NCBI GenBank assembly: GCA_963798705.1
Contig: CAWCTW010000005.1
Coordinates: 1,364,001 to 1,428,000 of the forward strand
Origin: AC-56 sp963798705
GTDB taxonomy: Bacteria; Actinomycetota; Thermoleophilia; Solirubrobacterales; 70-9
DNA length: 64,000 nt
Reading direction: 5' to 3'
Numbering within the stretch: the first letter of the stretch is position 1; the number at the start of each line of letters is the position of its first letter. Below, piece after piece: positions 45,320 through 55,487 of the stretch. Under the pieces are notes generated by a model. The model had not been told where the DNA came from. It did no database searches and saw only the letters and a list, made by a program, of their open reading frames with translations. The translations under genes and the position numbers were made by a program.

Positions 45320-46834
45320 ATGACATCCGGAGGAGCAGAAGGTTCAAGGCGGCCGTCCGCCGCTCGCTCCCCTGATTCTCGGGCTGATCGTGCTCGGGAT
45401 CTGGCGGTGAACGTCTTCGAGCAGGTTCGCGGCCGCGTTACGAGGCACAGTCGCGGGTCCTCATCTCGACCACTTCGCTGTCGAGCATCATCACCGGGAC
45501 GCAACCCGGCTTCGTCGATCCCCAGCGCGTCCAGCAGACCGCCTGGCAATCGCCAGCTCGCCTCACGTCTACGCACTCGCGGCTCGTAAGACAGATGGCA
45601 AGTTCGGGGGGACGGACGCGCTGACTCGGCCACAAGCGTCAGTGGCGACCCGAACACCGACCTGATCACGTTCGCCGCGTCGAGCTCCGAGCCGAAGACC
45701 GCGGTCAACGTCGTCAACGCGGTCGCAGGCGCCTATATCGCCTTCCGCGGCCATCTCTCGAGCGCACAGATACAGAGCGCGATCAAGGGGCTCCAGGCGC
45801 AGACTCCGCCCTCCCCGCCGACAGCCCCGAGCAAGCCAGTCTCCAGTCGAAGCTCAACAGGCTGAAGGTCCTGGAGGACAACTCGAGCGACGCCGAGCTC
45901 GTTCAGCCGCCAGCACCGCGAACAAGACCAGTCCGGATCCCCTGCGGGACTCGCTGCTCGGCCTCGCGATCGGATTGGTGGTCGCCCTGCTCGTCGTGGC
46001 GTTGCGGGAGGCGATCGACACACGGGTTCGTTCGGAGGCGACGTCGAGGACCTGCTCGCGGCGCCGGTCCTCGCCAGCGTCCGGCCGCTGCCCCGAAGCA
46101 CGCGGATGGTCACCTACGGTCGCCACGAAGCGGCGTTCGCCGACGCCTACGCGCTGCTCGCGCGCAGGTCGCGCGAAGGCCGGCCGGCGGCGAAGGAGTC
46201 GTGCTCGCGGTCACGAGCGCCATCTCACGCGAGGGGAAGACGACGACGGCCGCCAACCTCGGGGTAGCTGCAGCGCGCCGCGGAGCGAACGTGCTGGTCG
46301 CCGACTTCGACTTCCGCAAGCCCACCCTCGGCCGAGCGTTCGAGCTCCCGGGCAACGTCAGGGCGCGCTCCAGGTGATATCCGGCGCTGCCCCTCGACAG
46401 CACGCTGTGGTCGGTTTCGCTCGAGGGCCAGCGACCGACGGCATCCCGAACGGCGAGGGCCAGCCCGCTTTGCCACCGGGGAAGCCGGCAATGGACAGGA
46501 TCAACTCTCGGGTCGTTGTGCGTGCTCCCCTCGGGCGGGGTCATCCCTCGCGCAAGGTGCCCCAGCAGTCGCGCCTGAGCAAGCTCGTCCGCGAGATGCG
46601 CGCCCGGGCGGACCTCGTGATCCTCGACACTCCGCCCGCCCTGCTCACCGTCGAGGTGGCCGAACTCTCGCAACTGATCGACCAGGTCCTGGTCGTCGTC
46701 CGCCAGGGACGTGTCTCCAGCGAAACCTCCGGGCGCTGCGGCGCCAGGCGCGCACCTGGCCGGCCGAGGTGGCAGGAGCTGTGTTGACCGACGTGCGGGC
46801 GGAGCGCGAGTACTCCTACTACCGAGGCGGTTAG
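45320..46834 (+). pseudogene. Wzz-type chain-length protein fused to a bacterial tyrosine kinase, broken by frameshifts
   Basis: Co-polymerase plus BY-kinase that sets exopolysaccharide chain length. Pieces in order are a first helix (LILGLIVLGI), a Wzz segment (QSRVLISTTSLSSIITGTQP, VVNAVAGAYIAFRGHLSSAQ) and a second helix (RDSLLGLAIGLVVALLVVAL). The kinase follows: Walker A VTSAISREGKTTTAANL, A' NVLVADFDFRKPTLG and B DLVILDTPPALL. It ends in a Tyr cluster EYSYYRGG typical of the autophosphorylated tail. At least five frame changes. Start uncertain. The CpsB-type phosphatase at 50487 is its natural antagonist. Confidence 0.72.
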
Positions 46835-46836
46835 GC

Positions 46837-48237
46837 TTGCGCCTCCTGCGGCCCCGGCTGACCGGCGCCGACATGGCCGCCTTCCTGCTTGGCGGCGCGG
46901 CGATCCTCGTCACCGCCTACTTATCGGTTCGGGCGGCGCCGAGATCAGCGTCGGTCTGCTGCTGGTCGTCGCGCTGTTCATCGCGGCCGTCATCGGCTTC
47001 ATCTCCTACCCGCACATCGCCGCCGCCGCAACGGTGGTGCTGTTCGTGTTCGTCCCACCCTCAAGGTGTCCATCTCGCCGGAGATCGGCCCACTGAAGGA
47101 TCTGGTGGTGGTCGCAGCAGGCAACGCCGGACTCATGCTCTATCTTTCGAGCGGCGGCGACCGGACCGCTTGGTCCTCGCGCTCGTCCTGCTGCTCCTCG
47201 GCCTGTACGTGATCAACCCCGGCGGGAGTCACGGGATCGCGTGGGTCCAGGGCGTCCGGCTCGTCGGCGAGCCGCTCTTGCTCCTACTGGTCGGCTCGTG
47301 CTTCCAAGCCGCGCCGGACTTTTCGCTTGCGCCATGGGGGCGCTCGTCATCAGTGCTCGCATTGTGCGGCCTACGGCATCCTCCAACAGGCCGTCGGCGC
47401 GGACAAGCTCGTCAGCTGGGGTTACGAGTGGGACACGCAGATCCGGTTCGCCTACGGTCATCTGCGCAGCTCGGAACAGCTCGATGTGCCATTCGACTAT
47501 GCGGGGCTGCTCGCGCTCGGATCGCGGCCGTATTCTTCTGGCTGCGGCGTGGGCCGCTCGCCTGGGGTGCGGCGCTCTTCATCCTGGGAGGGCTTTGGGT
47601 CTCGTACGTCCGCACCTCGATCCTGTTCCTCGTCGGCTGGTGGGGTTGGTCCTCATGGCGCTGGAACATGTCGCCACCGCCGTGATGGTCGCGATCGCAA
47701 CACTGGCCGGCAGGCGGCGTGATCCTCGCTCACTCGACGGGAACGGAGGCGCAGACGTATGCCATCCGGCTCGGCGGCACCCGGCGTCACCGGATCAGCG
47801 AATCTGATCCTCAACGGCCGCGTCTCGGCCTGGACCGCGGCGCTCGGTCCGGACCCGGTCGATTGGATCCTGGGTCGCGGTGTCGGGAAAGTCGGCACGG
47901 CGGCACGCGGGCAACCTATGGGCTGACCCCGAGCGAGAACGCAGCCGCGTACCGCAGGGCTCAGGCCGTGGACTCCGGCTACCTGGCAACGGTCGCCGAC
48001 GTGGGCTTCGCCGGTCTCGCGGTGTGTGGCGCTCATGGCCGATTGATGGCCCTGGCGTGGAGGCGGCCCGAAAAGGCAGGGACGCGGGGTGGGTCGCGCT
48101 GGCCTGCTCGCGGTGGTGCTGATCGCGCACTACACCGGCTCCGCTTTCACCGCCTTTCCCAAGGCATACCTCGGTCTGTTCGTCGCGGCATCGCCCTCGC
48201 CGCGGCTCGTGACGAGCCCGATTCCGCTCCCGAGTGA
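46837..48237 (+). pseudogene. Second O-antigen ligase / Wzy-type polymerase, heavily frameshifted
   Basis: TTG start two bases after the kinase stop gives RLLRPRLTGADMAAFLLGGA. Hydrophobic pieces continue across about eight frame changes: GLLLVVALFIAAVIGFISYP, LVLALVLLLLGLYVINPGGS, GPLAWGAALFILGGLWVSYV and RTSILFLVG. The periplasmic loop follows with ILNGRVSAWTAALG and WILGRGVGKVGTAARG, then DSGYLATVADVGFAGL and IAHYTGSAFTAFPKAYLGLF. Ends TGA at 48235-48237, overlapping the next gene by GTGA. It is the second polymerase-like gene in 8 kb. Confidence 0.65.
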
Positions 48238-49340
48238 TAGTCGGGCAACGGTGATCCCGTCTTCGCGTCTGCCTGGTTGGGTTGATCGCCGGCGGACAGT
48301 CGGGCATCCCCCGCTATGCCGCTCGCTGACGAACGGCCTCGACCGGGTCGTCGCCCGAGTTCCCGGATCTCTCGCTTTGCCTGCCACCACCCGGCGCGGC
48401 GCACGCGAGGCCAGAACTCGCCGCATGGCCGTCGAGCTCGTCGGTGGGCCGTTCGCGGATGCCAACGCCGGCCGTCGGCGAATCGTCGCTGAGCAGGTCG
48501 GCGCCCGCGGGTCCGACGCCGACCTGCTGCACTTCTTCGACCTGACGGGCCCGTGCTGGCCCCTCGGCGTCCTTCGTGAGACGATCCACGACGCCGCGGT
48601 CCCCCACCGCTTCGAGCGGGTGCGGATGGCGCACAAGCGCTTCCTTCAGCCGTGGGCGATTCGCCACGCGAGCGCCGCGGTTGCGGTCTCCGGGTTTGCG
48701 AGGGACGAGGCGGTGCGGCTGTTCAGCGCCGACGCGACCCGGGTCCGCGTAATCCACTCCGGCCCTGGCTTCGTCAGCAGTGCGACGATCCCGTTCCGGC
48801 CGGAGGGGCGCCGTACTGCTCTACGTGGGCAACCTGGCCCGCACAAGAACGTTCCCTTCCTGATCCAGGCGTTCGAGGCGGCGGGAATCGACGGACGGTT
48901 GGTGCTCGTAGGGGCGCGCGGAACGCGGTTCGACGAGGTCCGTCGGACGGTCGAGGAGTCGCCGCTGTCCGGCCGGATCGAGATTCGCCGGCAGGTCTCG
49001 GATGCCGAGCTGGATCGCCTGTACAGCGGTGCTTCCATGCTTGCCTCCCATCCCGGTACGAGGGCTTCGGCTTCACTGCGCTCGAAGCGATGGCGCGGGG
49101 TGCCCGGTCCTGGCGAGCGACATCCCAGCATTGCAAGAGGTATCGGGCGGTGGTGCCCTGCTGCTGCCGGTCGGCGAGCAGCGCGCCTGGTCCGACGCGA
49201 TCCGGCGGGTATGGTCGGACCTGGGACTCCGCGACGAACTTCGCCGCGTCGGCCGGGGACGGCGCTCCGGTACTCCTGGGAGGGAGCGGCCGAGGAGCGT
49301 ATGCCGGCTCTTCCTCCGGGTGGGAGGCGCGAGGACCTAG
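48234..49340 (+). pseudogene. GT4-type glycosyltransferase, frameshifted
   Basis: GTG start overlapping the previous stop; after correcting one extra G near 48243 the N-terminus reads VIVGNGDPVFASAWLGLIAG, then GQSGIPRYAA and LTNGLDRVVA. The acceptor-side domain has GSDADLLHFFDLTGP and FLQPWAIRHASAAVAVSGFA. The nucleotide-sugar domain has HKNVPFLIQAFEAAGIDGRL, then SRYEGFGFTALEAMARG and CPVLASDIPALQEVSGGGAL, the ExxxxxE-type GT4 signature. About four frame changes. Ends in TAG overlapping the next GTG start. Confidence 0.7.
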
Positions 49341-50490
49341 TGCGGATCCTGATCGTCAGCGCCCACGGGGCCGACCCGACCTATGGCGGGGCGGAGCGCT
49401 ACGTGCGCGAGCTGGTCTCGGGCATGGGCACACGCGGGCACGAGCTGGCGGTGCTGCGTGCCTTTCCGCAGGGGGGAGATCCGGGCGTCGAGACCCATGT
49501 GCTTCACCGGAAGGACTGGCGAGACGACACTGTGCGCCGACTGCGCAACCACGTGGGCGACATCGTCTCGGCGCCGTGGCCGCGCCTGACCACCCTGATC
49601 GAAGAGCTCAGCCCCGAGCTCGTCCACACGAACAACCTGCCGGGCATCGGCACCGGGATCTGGGAGGTGGCACGCCGCGCGGGGATCCCGGTCGTCCACA
49701 CGCTTCACAATCACTACCTGCTCTGTCCGCGGACCACGCTCCTACGCCGCGATGGCTCGGCGTGCACTCCACATCCGCTGCTCTGTGGTGCCCGCACGCG
49801 CCGCCTCGCCCGCTGGGGCCAGGGCGTACGCGCCCTGCTCGGACCCTCCGCGTACATCCTCGGCATGCACCGGGGACTGTTCCCGGCAATCCCCGAGCAC
49901 ATCGTGCCGCCTCCGCTGAAGCCGTTGCGCGGGTCACCGGCAACGCCGGTCCAGACGCCTCCCCCAGGGCCCTGGGCTACATTGGGACGCTGACGGCGAT
50001 CAAGGGCATCCGGCTCCTGCTCGCTGCGGCACCGGCACTGGCGGCAGAGGGCCTGTTGGTGCGAGTCGCCGGCGACGGCCCGCTCCGTCGCGAGGTCGAG
50101 GCCGAGGAGCACGTCCAGTACGAGGGATGGTTGCGCGGGGAGGAATTGGGGTCGTTCGTGGACTCCTGCGACATCGGGCTGGTGCCCTCCCTCTGCAACG
50201 ACGTCGGCCCCTTCGTCGTGCCGGAGTGGCTGAGCGCCGGCCGGCCGCTGCTCGCCACCCGCCGCGGAAGCCTGATCGAGGCTGAGCGCCGCGGGGGTGT
50301 GATGACCTTCGACGAATCTCCGGCCGCGCTCGTGGGAGCCGTGCGGAGCCTAGGCGACGCGCAGCGATGGAGCAAGCTTGTCGCGTCTATGCCGGCCGTG
50401 GATGGCGACACCCACGTTGAGCGCTGGCTCGACGATCACGAAGCGGCCTACGCCGCTGCGGTGGGCGCGACGAGGCAGAGGGTCACATGA
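49340..50490 (+). CDS. GT4-type glycosyltransferase, one frameshift
   Basis: About 380 residues. N-terminal MRILIVSAHGADPTYGGAER (GTG start) binds the acceptor; HTNNLPGIGTGIWEVARRAG and VVHTLHNHYLLCPRTTLLRR are typical of this GT4 subgroup. After a frame change near 49940, ALGYIGTLTAIKGIRLLLAA and LGSFVDSCDIGLVPSLCNDV complete the donor-binding domain. It overlaps the preceding and the following gene by 1 and 4 bases, so the cluster is tightly coupled. Confidence 0.8.
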
Positions 50491-51188
50491 TCGATACGCA
50501 TTGCCACCTGCTGCCGGCGATTGACGACGGGCCGAAAAACTCACTGGAGTCGTTGGCCCTTGCCCGACAACTCATCGATGCCGGGGTAAGCATGGTCTTT
50601 TGCACCCCTCACTTCTCGCGACGGTTCCAAACCGACCAGGCGGTCGCGCGGGAACGAATCGAGGCGTTCCGAACCAGCCTCGCCGAGACAGGACTGCCGC
50701 TGCGGATCGCCCTGGCCGCTGAGGTGAGCCCGTCGGCGGCGATGGAGGCTGCTCCAGCTGAGCTCAAGGAGCGCGAGCTCGGGAAAGGGCACCTCCTCGT
50801 GGAGCTCGAGCCGGACACGCCTGCAGGGATCGTCGACGTGGTGCTGGAGCGACTCCGCGGCGTCCGCCTCACGCCCGTGTTCGCCCACCCCGAGCGCTGC
50901 CACGCGGTGAGCTCTCAGCCACACCTCCTCGATTCGGCGCGCCGGGCCGGCGCCCTCGTCCAGGTAGTCGCCCCGAGCCTCACGGGGCGCTGGGGGAAGG
51001 ACGTCGCCGCCGCAGCATGGGGTCTTCTCGACTCCGGCCGGGTCGATCTGCTCGCAAGCGACGCACACCGCGCCAGGCACGCCGGCGAGCGCCTGACGCG
51101 AGTGCTCCACAACGTGTCCTCGCGGGTCGGCCGCGAGCGGCTCGTGGAGCTCATCGAGGTGAATCCCGCCAAGGTTGCCCGTGGCTGA
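50487..51188 (+). CDS. CpsB/CapC-type protein-tyrosine phosphatase (PHP fold)
   Basis: Metal-dependent phosphatase that dephosphorylates BY-kinases in capsule systems. The intact 233 residues begin MIDTHCHLLPAIDDGPKN (metal-binding HCH), then FCTPHFSRRF, FAHPERCHAV and LASDAHRARH, the remaining PHP ligands. It overlaps the glycosyltransferase by four bases and is last in the plus-strand operon. It converges with the LicD-type gene, with three bases between stops. Confidence 0.9.
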   Translation: MIDTHCHLLPAIDDGPKNSLESLALARQLIDAGVSMVFCTPHFSRRFQTDQAVARERIEAFRTSLAETGLPLRIALAAEVSPSAAMEAAPAELKERELGKGHLLVELEPDTPAGIVDVVLERLRGVRLTPVFAHPERCHAVSSQPHLLDSARRAGALVQVVAPSLTGRWGKDVAAAAWGLLDSGRVDLLASDAHRARHAGERLTRVLHNVSSRVGRERLVELIEVNPAKVARG

Positions 51189-51191
51189 AGT

Positions 51192-52275
51192 TCAGGCGCC
51201 AGCCGACCTGCGCCCAATCGGGGGGGGACTCCTGCTCCCAAGTGAACGTCGGGCCTTCCGGGCCAATCTGACGCTGCGCCGGCGCATCCGCCTGACGCGA
51301 GTGGCAGGCGTCCTCGAAGCCTCTTCCTCGATTCCCTGCTCGAGCGCCGCGAGAGACTCGAGAAGCTCATCGGCGAGAGCGTCGGTATCACCGCTCGTGG
51401 CCCATTCACGCCGTAGCCGTTCAATCCTGGCGACGCAAGGGTTTCGGGGGCGCCCACTCCAGATCCAGCGTTCCCGCCGTAGACGCCGGCCAGTCGCCCC
51501 GCGAACCTCTCCCTTTCCAGCACGAGGAGCTCGCTTTCCGTCTCAGCCACAGCCGCGAACAGCTCCAAGTGCAGATTGGTCAGGTCTTCGCCACGAATGT
51601 CTGGATACCGCGTCTTGTCATAGACGGGACGTATCCGTGTGCGGAACCCATCTCCATAGCGATGATCGATCAGAAAGCGCTCAGCCGGTGACGGCGATGA
51701 GCCCGGTCGGCCTCCAAAGTGACTGTCTCGAGCGGCTCCAGGTAGTGGACGGGAAAGTCATAGCGCCCCGCGATGCCCGGCCAGGCCTGATCCTCATACC
51801 AGTCCGCGGTGAGCATTCCTCCTCGCACCTTGTGTGGGTAGAGGTCAACGTGCTGACTATTTACCCGACTCAGCTTGATTCGAATGGCGTACGGGTCAGC
51901 CGCGTCCAGCCAATGGCCAGCACGCTCCACTTCTGGCGCCAGCGCCAAGAGGGCATCCACATCCGAGTCGAACATGCCCATGTCGACGTCCTCGTCCACG
52001 GGATGAGATGACCATCTCTAACCGCGCCCAGAAGCGTCCCCGCGTGGCGGGGTTGGACGATCCCGTTTCGATCCAGCAACTCATGCGTGAACCGTGTCAG
52101 GTGTATGAGGTGTTGGGTGCAGCAAGGCGGACGTATGTAACCCGCACCCCAGTTCCAAAAGTCGCAGCGCCGAGTCTCGGGCGTACATGGCTGCCCCCCG
52201 GCCGGGGCTGAACAGGAAACCTTCGCCTCGCCCACTTAGGGAGGCGATGGCGAAAGTCCCGGCCCACTCCCTCAC
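51192..52275 (-). pseudogene. LicD-family phosphotransferase-like protein, frameshifted
   Basis: LicD proteins transfer phosphocholine or related groups from CDP donors to glycans. Diagnostic pieces are FTHELLDRNGI, HAGTLLGAVRDGHLIPW and, in the next frame, DEDVDMGMFDSDVDALLAL, the acidic metal-binding DxD type motif. Then come HVDLYPHKVRGGMLTADWYE and GIAGRYDFPVHYLEPLETVT, typical of LicD. The C-terminal part (ELLVLERERFAGRLAGVYGG, then a helical Arg/Glu-rich end) continues in other frames to a TGA at 51192. At least three frame changes. Base composition is clearly less GC-rich than the ribosomal region. In this operon its donor could be CMP-activated aminoethylphosphonate (inference). Confidence 0.65.
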
Positions 52276-52278
52276 GCC

Positions 52279-53288
52279 TTACGAGCACACGCGCAGCTCA
52301 GCCATCATTACTCCTGACTCGGGCGCGTCCATGTGACGAGAAAATGGGGCGTGGGAACCGCGTCTGAAGCTTGTCTTGAAGTCCCCCCGCTGTGGCGAGT
52401 TCAAGCCAATGGAATCGAAGAACTCCTTGCCTTCTTCGCGAAACATCTCAACAGCAGAGCAGATCAGCAGAGTCGAAGCTCCCGACTTTCGGAACTCCGG
52501 GTGGTTGCCGGCAAACAAATGGTAAGCGCACCGTTCATAATACAGAAACAAGTGTGCTGAAGCAGGCTCTCCGTCGGCTGTTCTCGCGACGATGCAGCGT
52601 CCAAAGCCCTCACGCATTGCCTGTTCAGCGATCTTCTTGCGCTCAGCCCGCTCCTCCGAGGACCGGCTGAAGCCTTGCCGTTGATAGACGAGGTCGTCGA
52701 GGTGCTCCAGCAGAGCCACATCCGACGACGACTCACACTGGATGCCCTGCCCGCGCGCCCGCTTCAACTCCCTGCGCCGCAACTGCCGGATGCCTGAGAG
52801 CCACTGAGCTTGCGTCTCCGCCATCAGATCCACCAGCCCGGTGTATCGGAGGTGAACCGCGCAGCGACCACCACGCTCATCATGGTAGTTCCACCAGAGG
52901 AACGATCGCATATCGGTAAACGCAGGGTGGAGCGTGAATGAAAGTTGCCTGTACGTGGAGGTGAGTTCTGCCATAAGGCAGTCCATGAGCTTAAGCTTGT
53001 ACGGAGCACCCCGATGAACGGGTATCGCTCCACCTGCGCGGCAAACATCGGTCCCTGGTACAAGGCGTAGCGGGTAGTCGGTAGACGCATAGGGAATGAA
53101 CATCATTCCTCCGTCCGATTAATAGGTGCCCCCAAGACGGGCGTCTGTCCGTCGTAGACGACGAACAGATCAAACTTTGAGTCCAAGGCGCGCAGGAATC
53201 GGGTTTGGGCAAAAATGCTCCCATGGGGCGATTCGGCGACGAACGCATCCCAATCAGTGCTGTCACAGGTCGCGACGGTAAGGGCCAT
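52279..53288 (-). CDS. FemAB/GNAT-type acyl- or aminoacyltransferase, one frameshift
   Basis: N-terminal part: DSTDWDAFVAESPHGSIFAQ and FLRALDSKFDLFVVYDGQTP. As written it stops at 53103, and the rest begins at MMFIPYASTDYPLRLV immediately after; a one-base change joins them to about 335 residues, the usual size. The C-terminal GNAT-like half has QLRRRELKRARGQGIQCESS, ASAHLFLYYERCAYHLFAGN and LNSPQRGDFKTSFRRGSH. This resembles the Acetyltransf_6/FemAB group that modifies sugars or lipids in polysaccharide clusters. GC content is markedly lower than in neighbours further away. Confidence 0.65.
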
Positions 53289-53962
53289 CAACTGGTTGTT
53301 GTGCTGCTGGCCTCGGTCGTGCTCTCGCCGGAAAGGGTCTGATCAAACCTCAATTCACAATGAAATCGGAACGGCGCGTACCGGTATCCGACCAATGAGT
53401 TCGTCCGGGTAGTCCCGCCGAAGAAGCCACGCGGGTAATACAGGTTGTGGCCGAGCTTCGACTCCGCCGCCGCACGCTCCGCTTGAGATTGCTCGCGTGT
53501 AGCCAGGTCCGGGACGTCGAGGATGAGGGCCATCGGGGCCACCCTCTGGAACTCTGCGAGCACGCGGCGGGCATAATCGTAGTCGGGGAAGTATTGGAAC
53601 ACGCCGAGACAAACGATCGCGTCCGCTTCGAATGGCAGGTGCGCGGCTTCCGCCACGTCGTAGGTTGCCTCTGGCATCGCCCGCCGAGCGTGTTCGATCA
53701 GGCTTGCAGAGAAATCGACTCCCAGCAGGTCAGCACCCGAATCACGCAGACACCACAACAGTGCGCCCGCGCCGCACCCGACGTCGAGCAGTCGCAGGCC
53801 GCGGCGCAAAGACAGGCGCGAGTGGACGAAGTCGGCAAGCTCGCGGAGCTGGCGCTCGGTGAGGCCCGCGGCGTCCCAGCCGTCGAGAGCCATCAGCGCC
53901 TTGAGATCGTACTGCCCGATCCCGACCGAGCCCTTGCGCTCCCAAACCTCATGCCAGTCCAC
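53288..53962 (-). CDS. SAM-dependent methyltransferase, class I
   Basis: Intact, 224 residues. The SAM-binding motif LRLLDVGCGAGALLWCLRDS is followed by LLGVDFSASLIEHARRAMPE and IVCLGVFQYFPDYDYARRVL. Substrate unknown. The stop overlaps the next ATG by one base. Located right after the aminoethylphosphonate genes, it might methylate a phosphonate or a sugar; the sequence does not decide. Confidence 0.82.
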   Translation of the reverse strand: MDWHEVWERKGSVGIGQYDLKALMALDGWDAAGLTERQLRELADFVHSRLSLRRGLRLLDVGCGAGALLWCLRDSGADLLGVDFSASLIEHARRAMPEATYDVAEAAHLPFEADAIVCLGVFQYFPDYDYARRVLAEFQRVAPMALILDVPDLATREQSQAERAAAESKLGHNLYYPRGFFGGTTRTNSLVGYRYAPFRFHCELRFDQTLSGESTTEASSTTTS

Positions 53963-54039
53963 GTCGCCCCCTCCCCTGTCCGGTACCCGAGATGCCTGCC
54001 ACGGGAGGCAGTACCAAACTCAGTGTACATCGCTCAAGT

Positions 54040-54448
54040 TCAACCCCGATTTCGGCGCTGTACGCGGCTCAGGATCTGACTGGTGGAGATGCCGCGGTGT
54101 ACGGGACGGTGCGCAACATCCCGAGCTCGCGCGGGACCCGATACATCAGTTCCAGCGTCTCCTCGCCGAAGTCGTCGCCATGTGCGACGAGGTCGATCGC
54201 GTGGCGATCGGACAGTCGGTTGTGATCTACATCGGCGCATCGGCGATGACCTCGTCGACGAATCGGCAGCGGCCACGACTCCTATGCGCTCGTCCATGGT
54301 CATTACCGGCGGCCTTTGTAGCTGCGACCGTCTCGTCGGAGTGGACCCGACCATCGGAGGGCGTCGCCGAGCGTCCGCGCCTGCCGAGAAACTCGACATG
54401 CCCGTAATGGAACAGGTCGGCGACCATGTCCACGTACACACGGGTCAA
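54040..54448 (-). pseudogene. HxGH cytidylyltransferase (ethanolamine-phosphate cytidylyltransferase-like), frameshifted
   Basis: Pieces read TRVYVDMVADLFHYGHVEFL with the HYGH nucleotide-binding motif, GVHSDETVAATK and RPVMTMDERIGVVAA. Then come RFVDEVIADAPM, AIDLVAHGDDFGEETLELMY and GISTSQILSRVQRR with the ISTS motif. The layout matches Pcyt2/TagD-type cytidylyltransferases. At least two frame changes and an in-frame TAG near 54228. The TTG start at 54446-54448 overlaps the frame-corrected phnW stop; as written, the two genes share one open frame. Likely job: make CMP-aminoethylphosphonate (inference from context). Confidence 0.65.
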
Positions 54449-55487
54449 GGGGCCAGCATCTCGAAGAGCCCTTCGATCGCCCGTCGTCATCGCCGCTCCC
54501 ATGTTGGCGACCCGAAAGATCTCGTCGCGCAGATGCCCCTGACCGTGGTAGATGACATAGCCGTGTTGGAGCAGCTCGTTGAAAGCCCGTCCGGGTCCTG
54601 GCCGTCGAGCCGAAAGGACTGTCAGCACGTGGGAGCGGTGCGCCTCGGGTGTCAGGAGAGCTCGAAGTTGCGTCTGCCTACATCCCAGACCTTTCGCGCC
54701 AGGCGGCGAGTAGCGCGCGGGCGGTCCTCGGCCAGCGCAGGATTCCAAGCGCCATGTCGAGCCCAGGAAGGCCTGGACGTCGGGCGTGCAGGGCAGTTCC
54801 CTGACGCATGCGTGACGATGATCCAGAGCGGGGACGTTCGGCTGCACCGTGGCTCCTCGCGCTCCAGAACACTCCAGCGATCCGGCAGGGATCCAGGCAC
54901 TTGTTGCTGTTGAAGCAGACGACGTCGGCGCTCGGCAAACGGCATGGGCGCCCGAACGAGCTGACGGCGTCGACGAAGACGCGGCGCCCGTTGCTGGATG
55001 CGCTCGCGGCAATCTCCGCAAGCGGGTTGAGGAGCCCGGTCGTCGTCTCGTGATGGACGAGCGCGATCCAGTCGGCAGGGCTTTGCTCCACGAGCTCGGC
55101 CTCCAACCTCTCGAGATCCGGCGGAGCCCCAAGCCCGGGCGGTGCCGGCGATCGTCGTGACCTGGTCGAGGCGGTCGAGGGTCCGCGCAAAATCGCTCGC
55201 AGTAGACGCCGTTGACGATCACCAGGACGCGACCCCGGACAGTGCCGGTCAAGCCCGCGTCGACAGCGAGCGTCCCGGAGCCGTGCAGTAGGCCAGGCGG
55301 TGGGGTCGGGCGACCAGCCCGGTGACCTCGTAGAGTCCCGACCTAACGCGCTCGCACCAGCTCCGCGAACTCCGGCTGGCGATGGCACAGCTCGACGTTC
55401 GAAGAGCCCGACCTTGATCTCCGGGTCGAGGTTCACGGGCCCTGGCGTGAACAGGACTCTGCGTCGCGGCGCCAGAACCGTGCGCAC
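54445..55487 (-). pseudogene. phnW: 2-aminoethylphosphonate-pyruvate transaminase-like, frameshifted
   Basis: PLP enzyme linking phosphonoacetaldehyde and 2-aminoethylphosphonate. GTG start; VLFTPGPVNLDPEIKVGLF is the diagnostic N-terminus. Next are SGLYEVTGLVARPHRLAYCT, VLVIVNGVYCERF and DWIALVHHETTTGLLNPLAE. VFVDAVSSFG is followed by FNSNKCL with the PLP lysine region, and HGYVIYHGQGHLRDEIFRVA ends in NMG. About four frame changes. A one-base correction near 54485 gives the natural end AIEGLFEMLAP and a stop overlapping the cytidylyltransferase start. Confidence 0.72.

Noticed and set aside
51181..51440. A plus-strand gene after the CpsB-type phosphatase (MAEVQAPADLRPIGGG)
   Set aside because: It soon becomes Ser/Arg-rich without motifs, and the minus strand carries the coding-like C-terminus of the LicD-type gene.
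54040..55487. A genuine phnW-cytidylyltransferase fusion
   Set aside because: The frame is open as written, but a one-base shift near 54485 gives a natural transaminase end and a TTGA overlap. Given the many indels nearby, two coupled genes are likelier.
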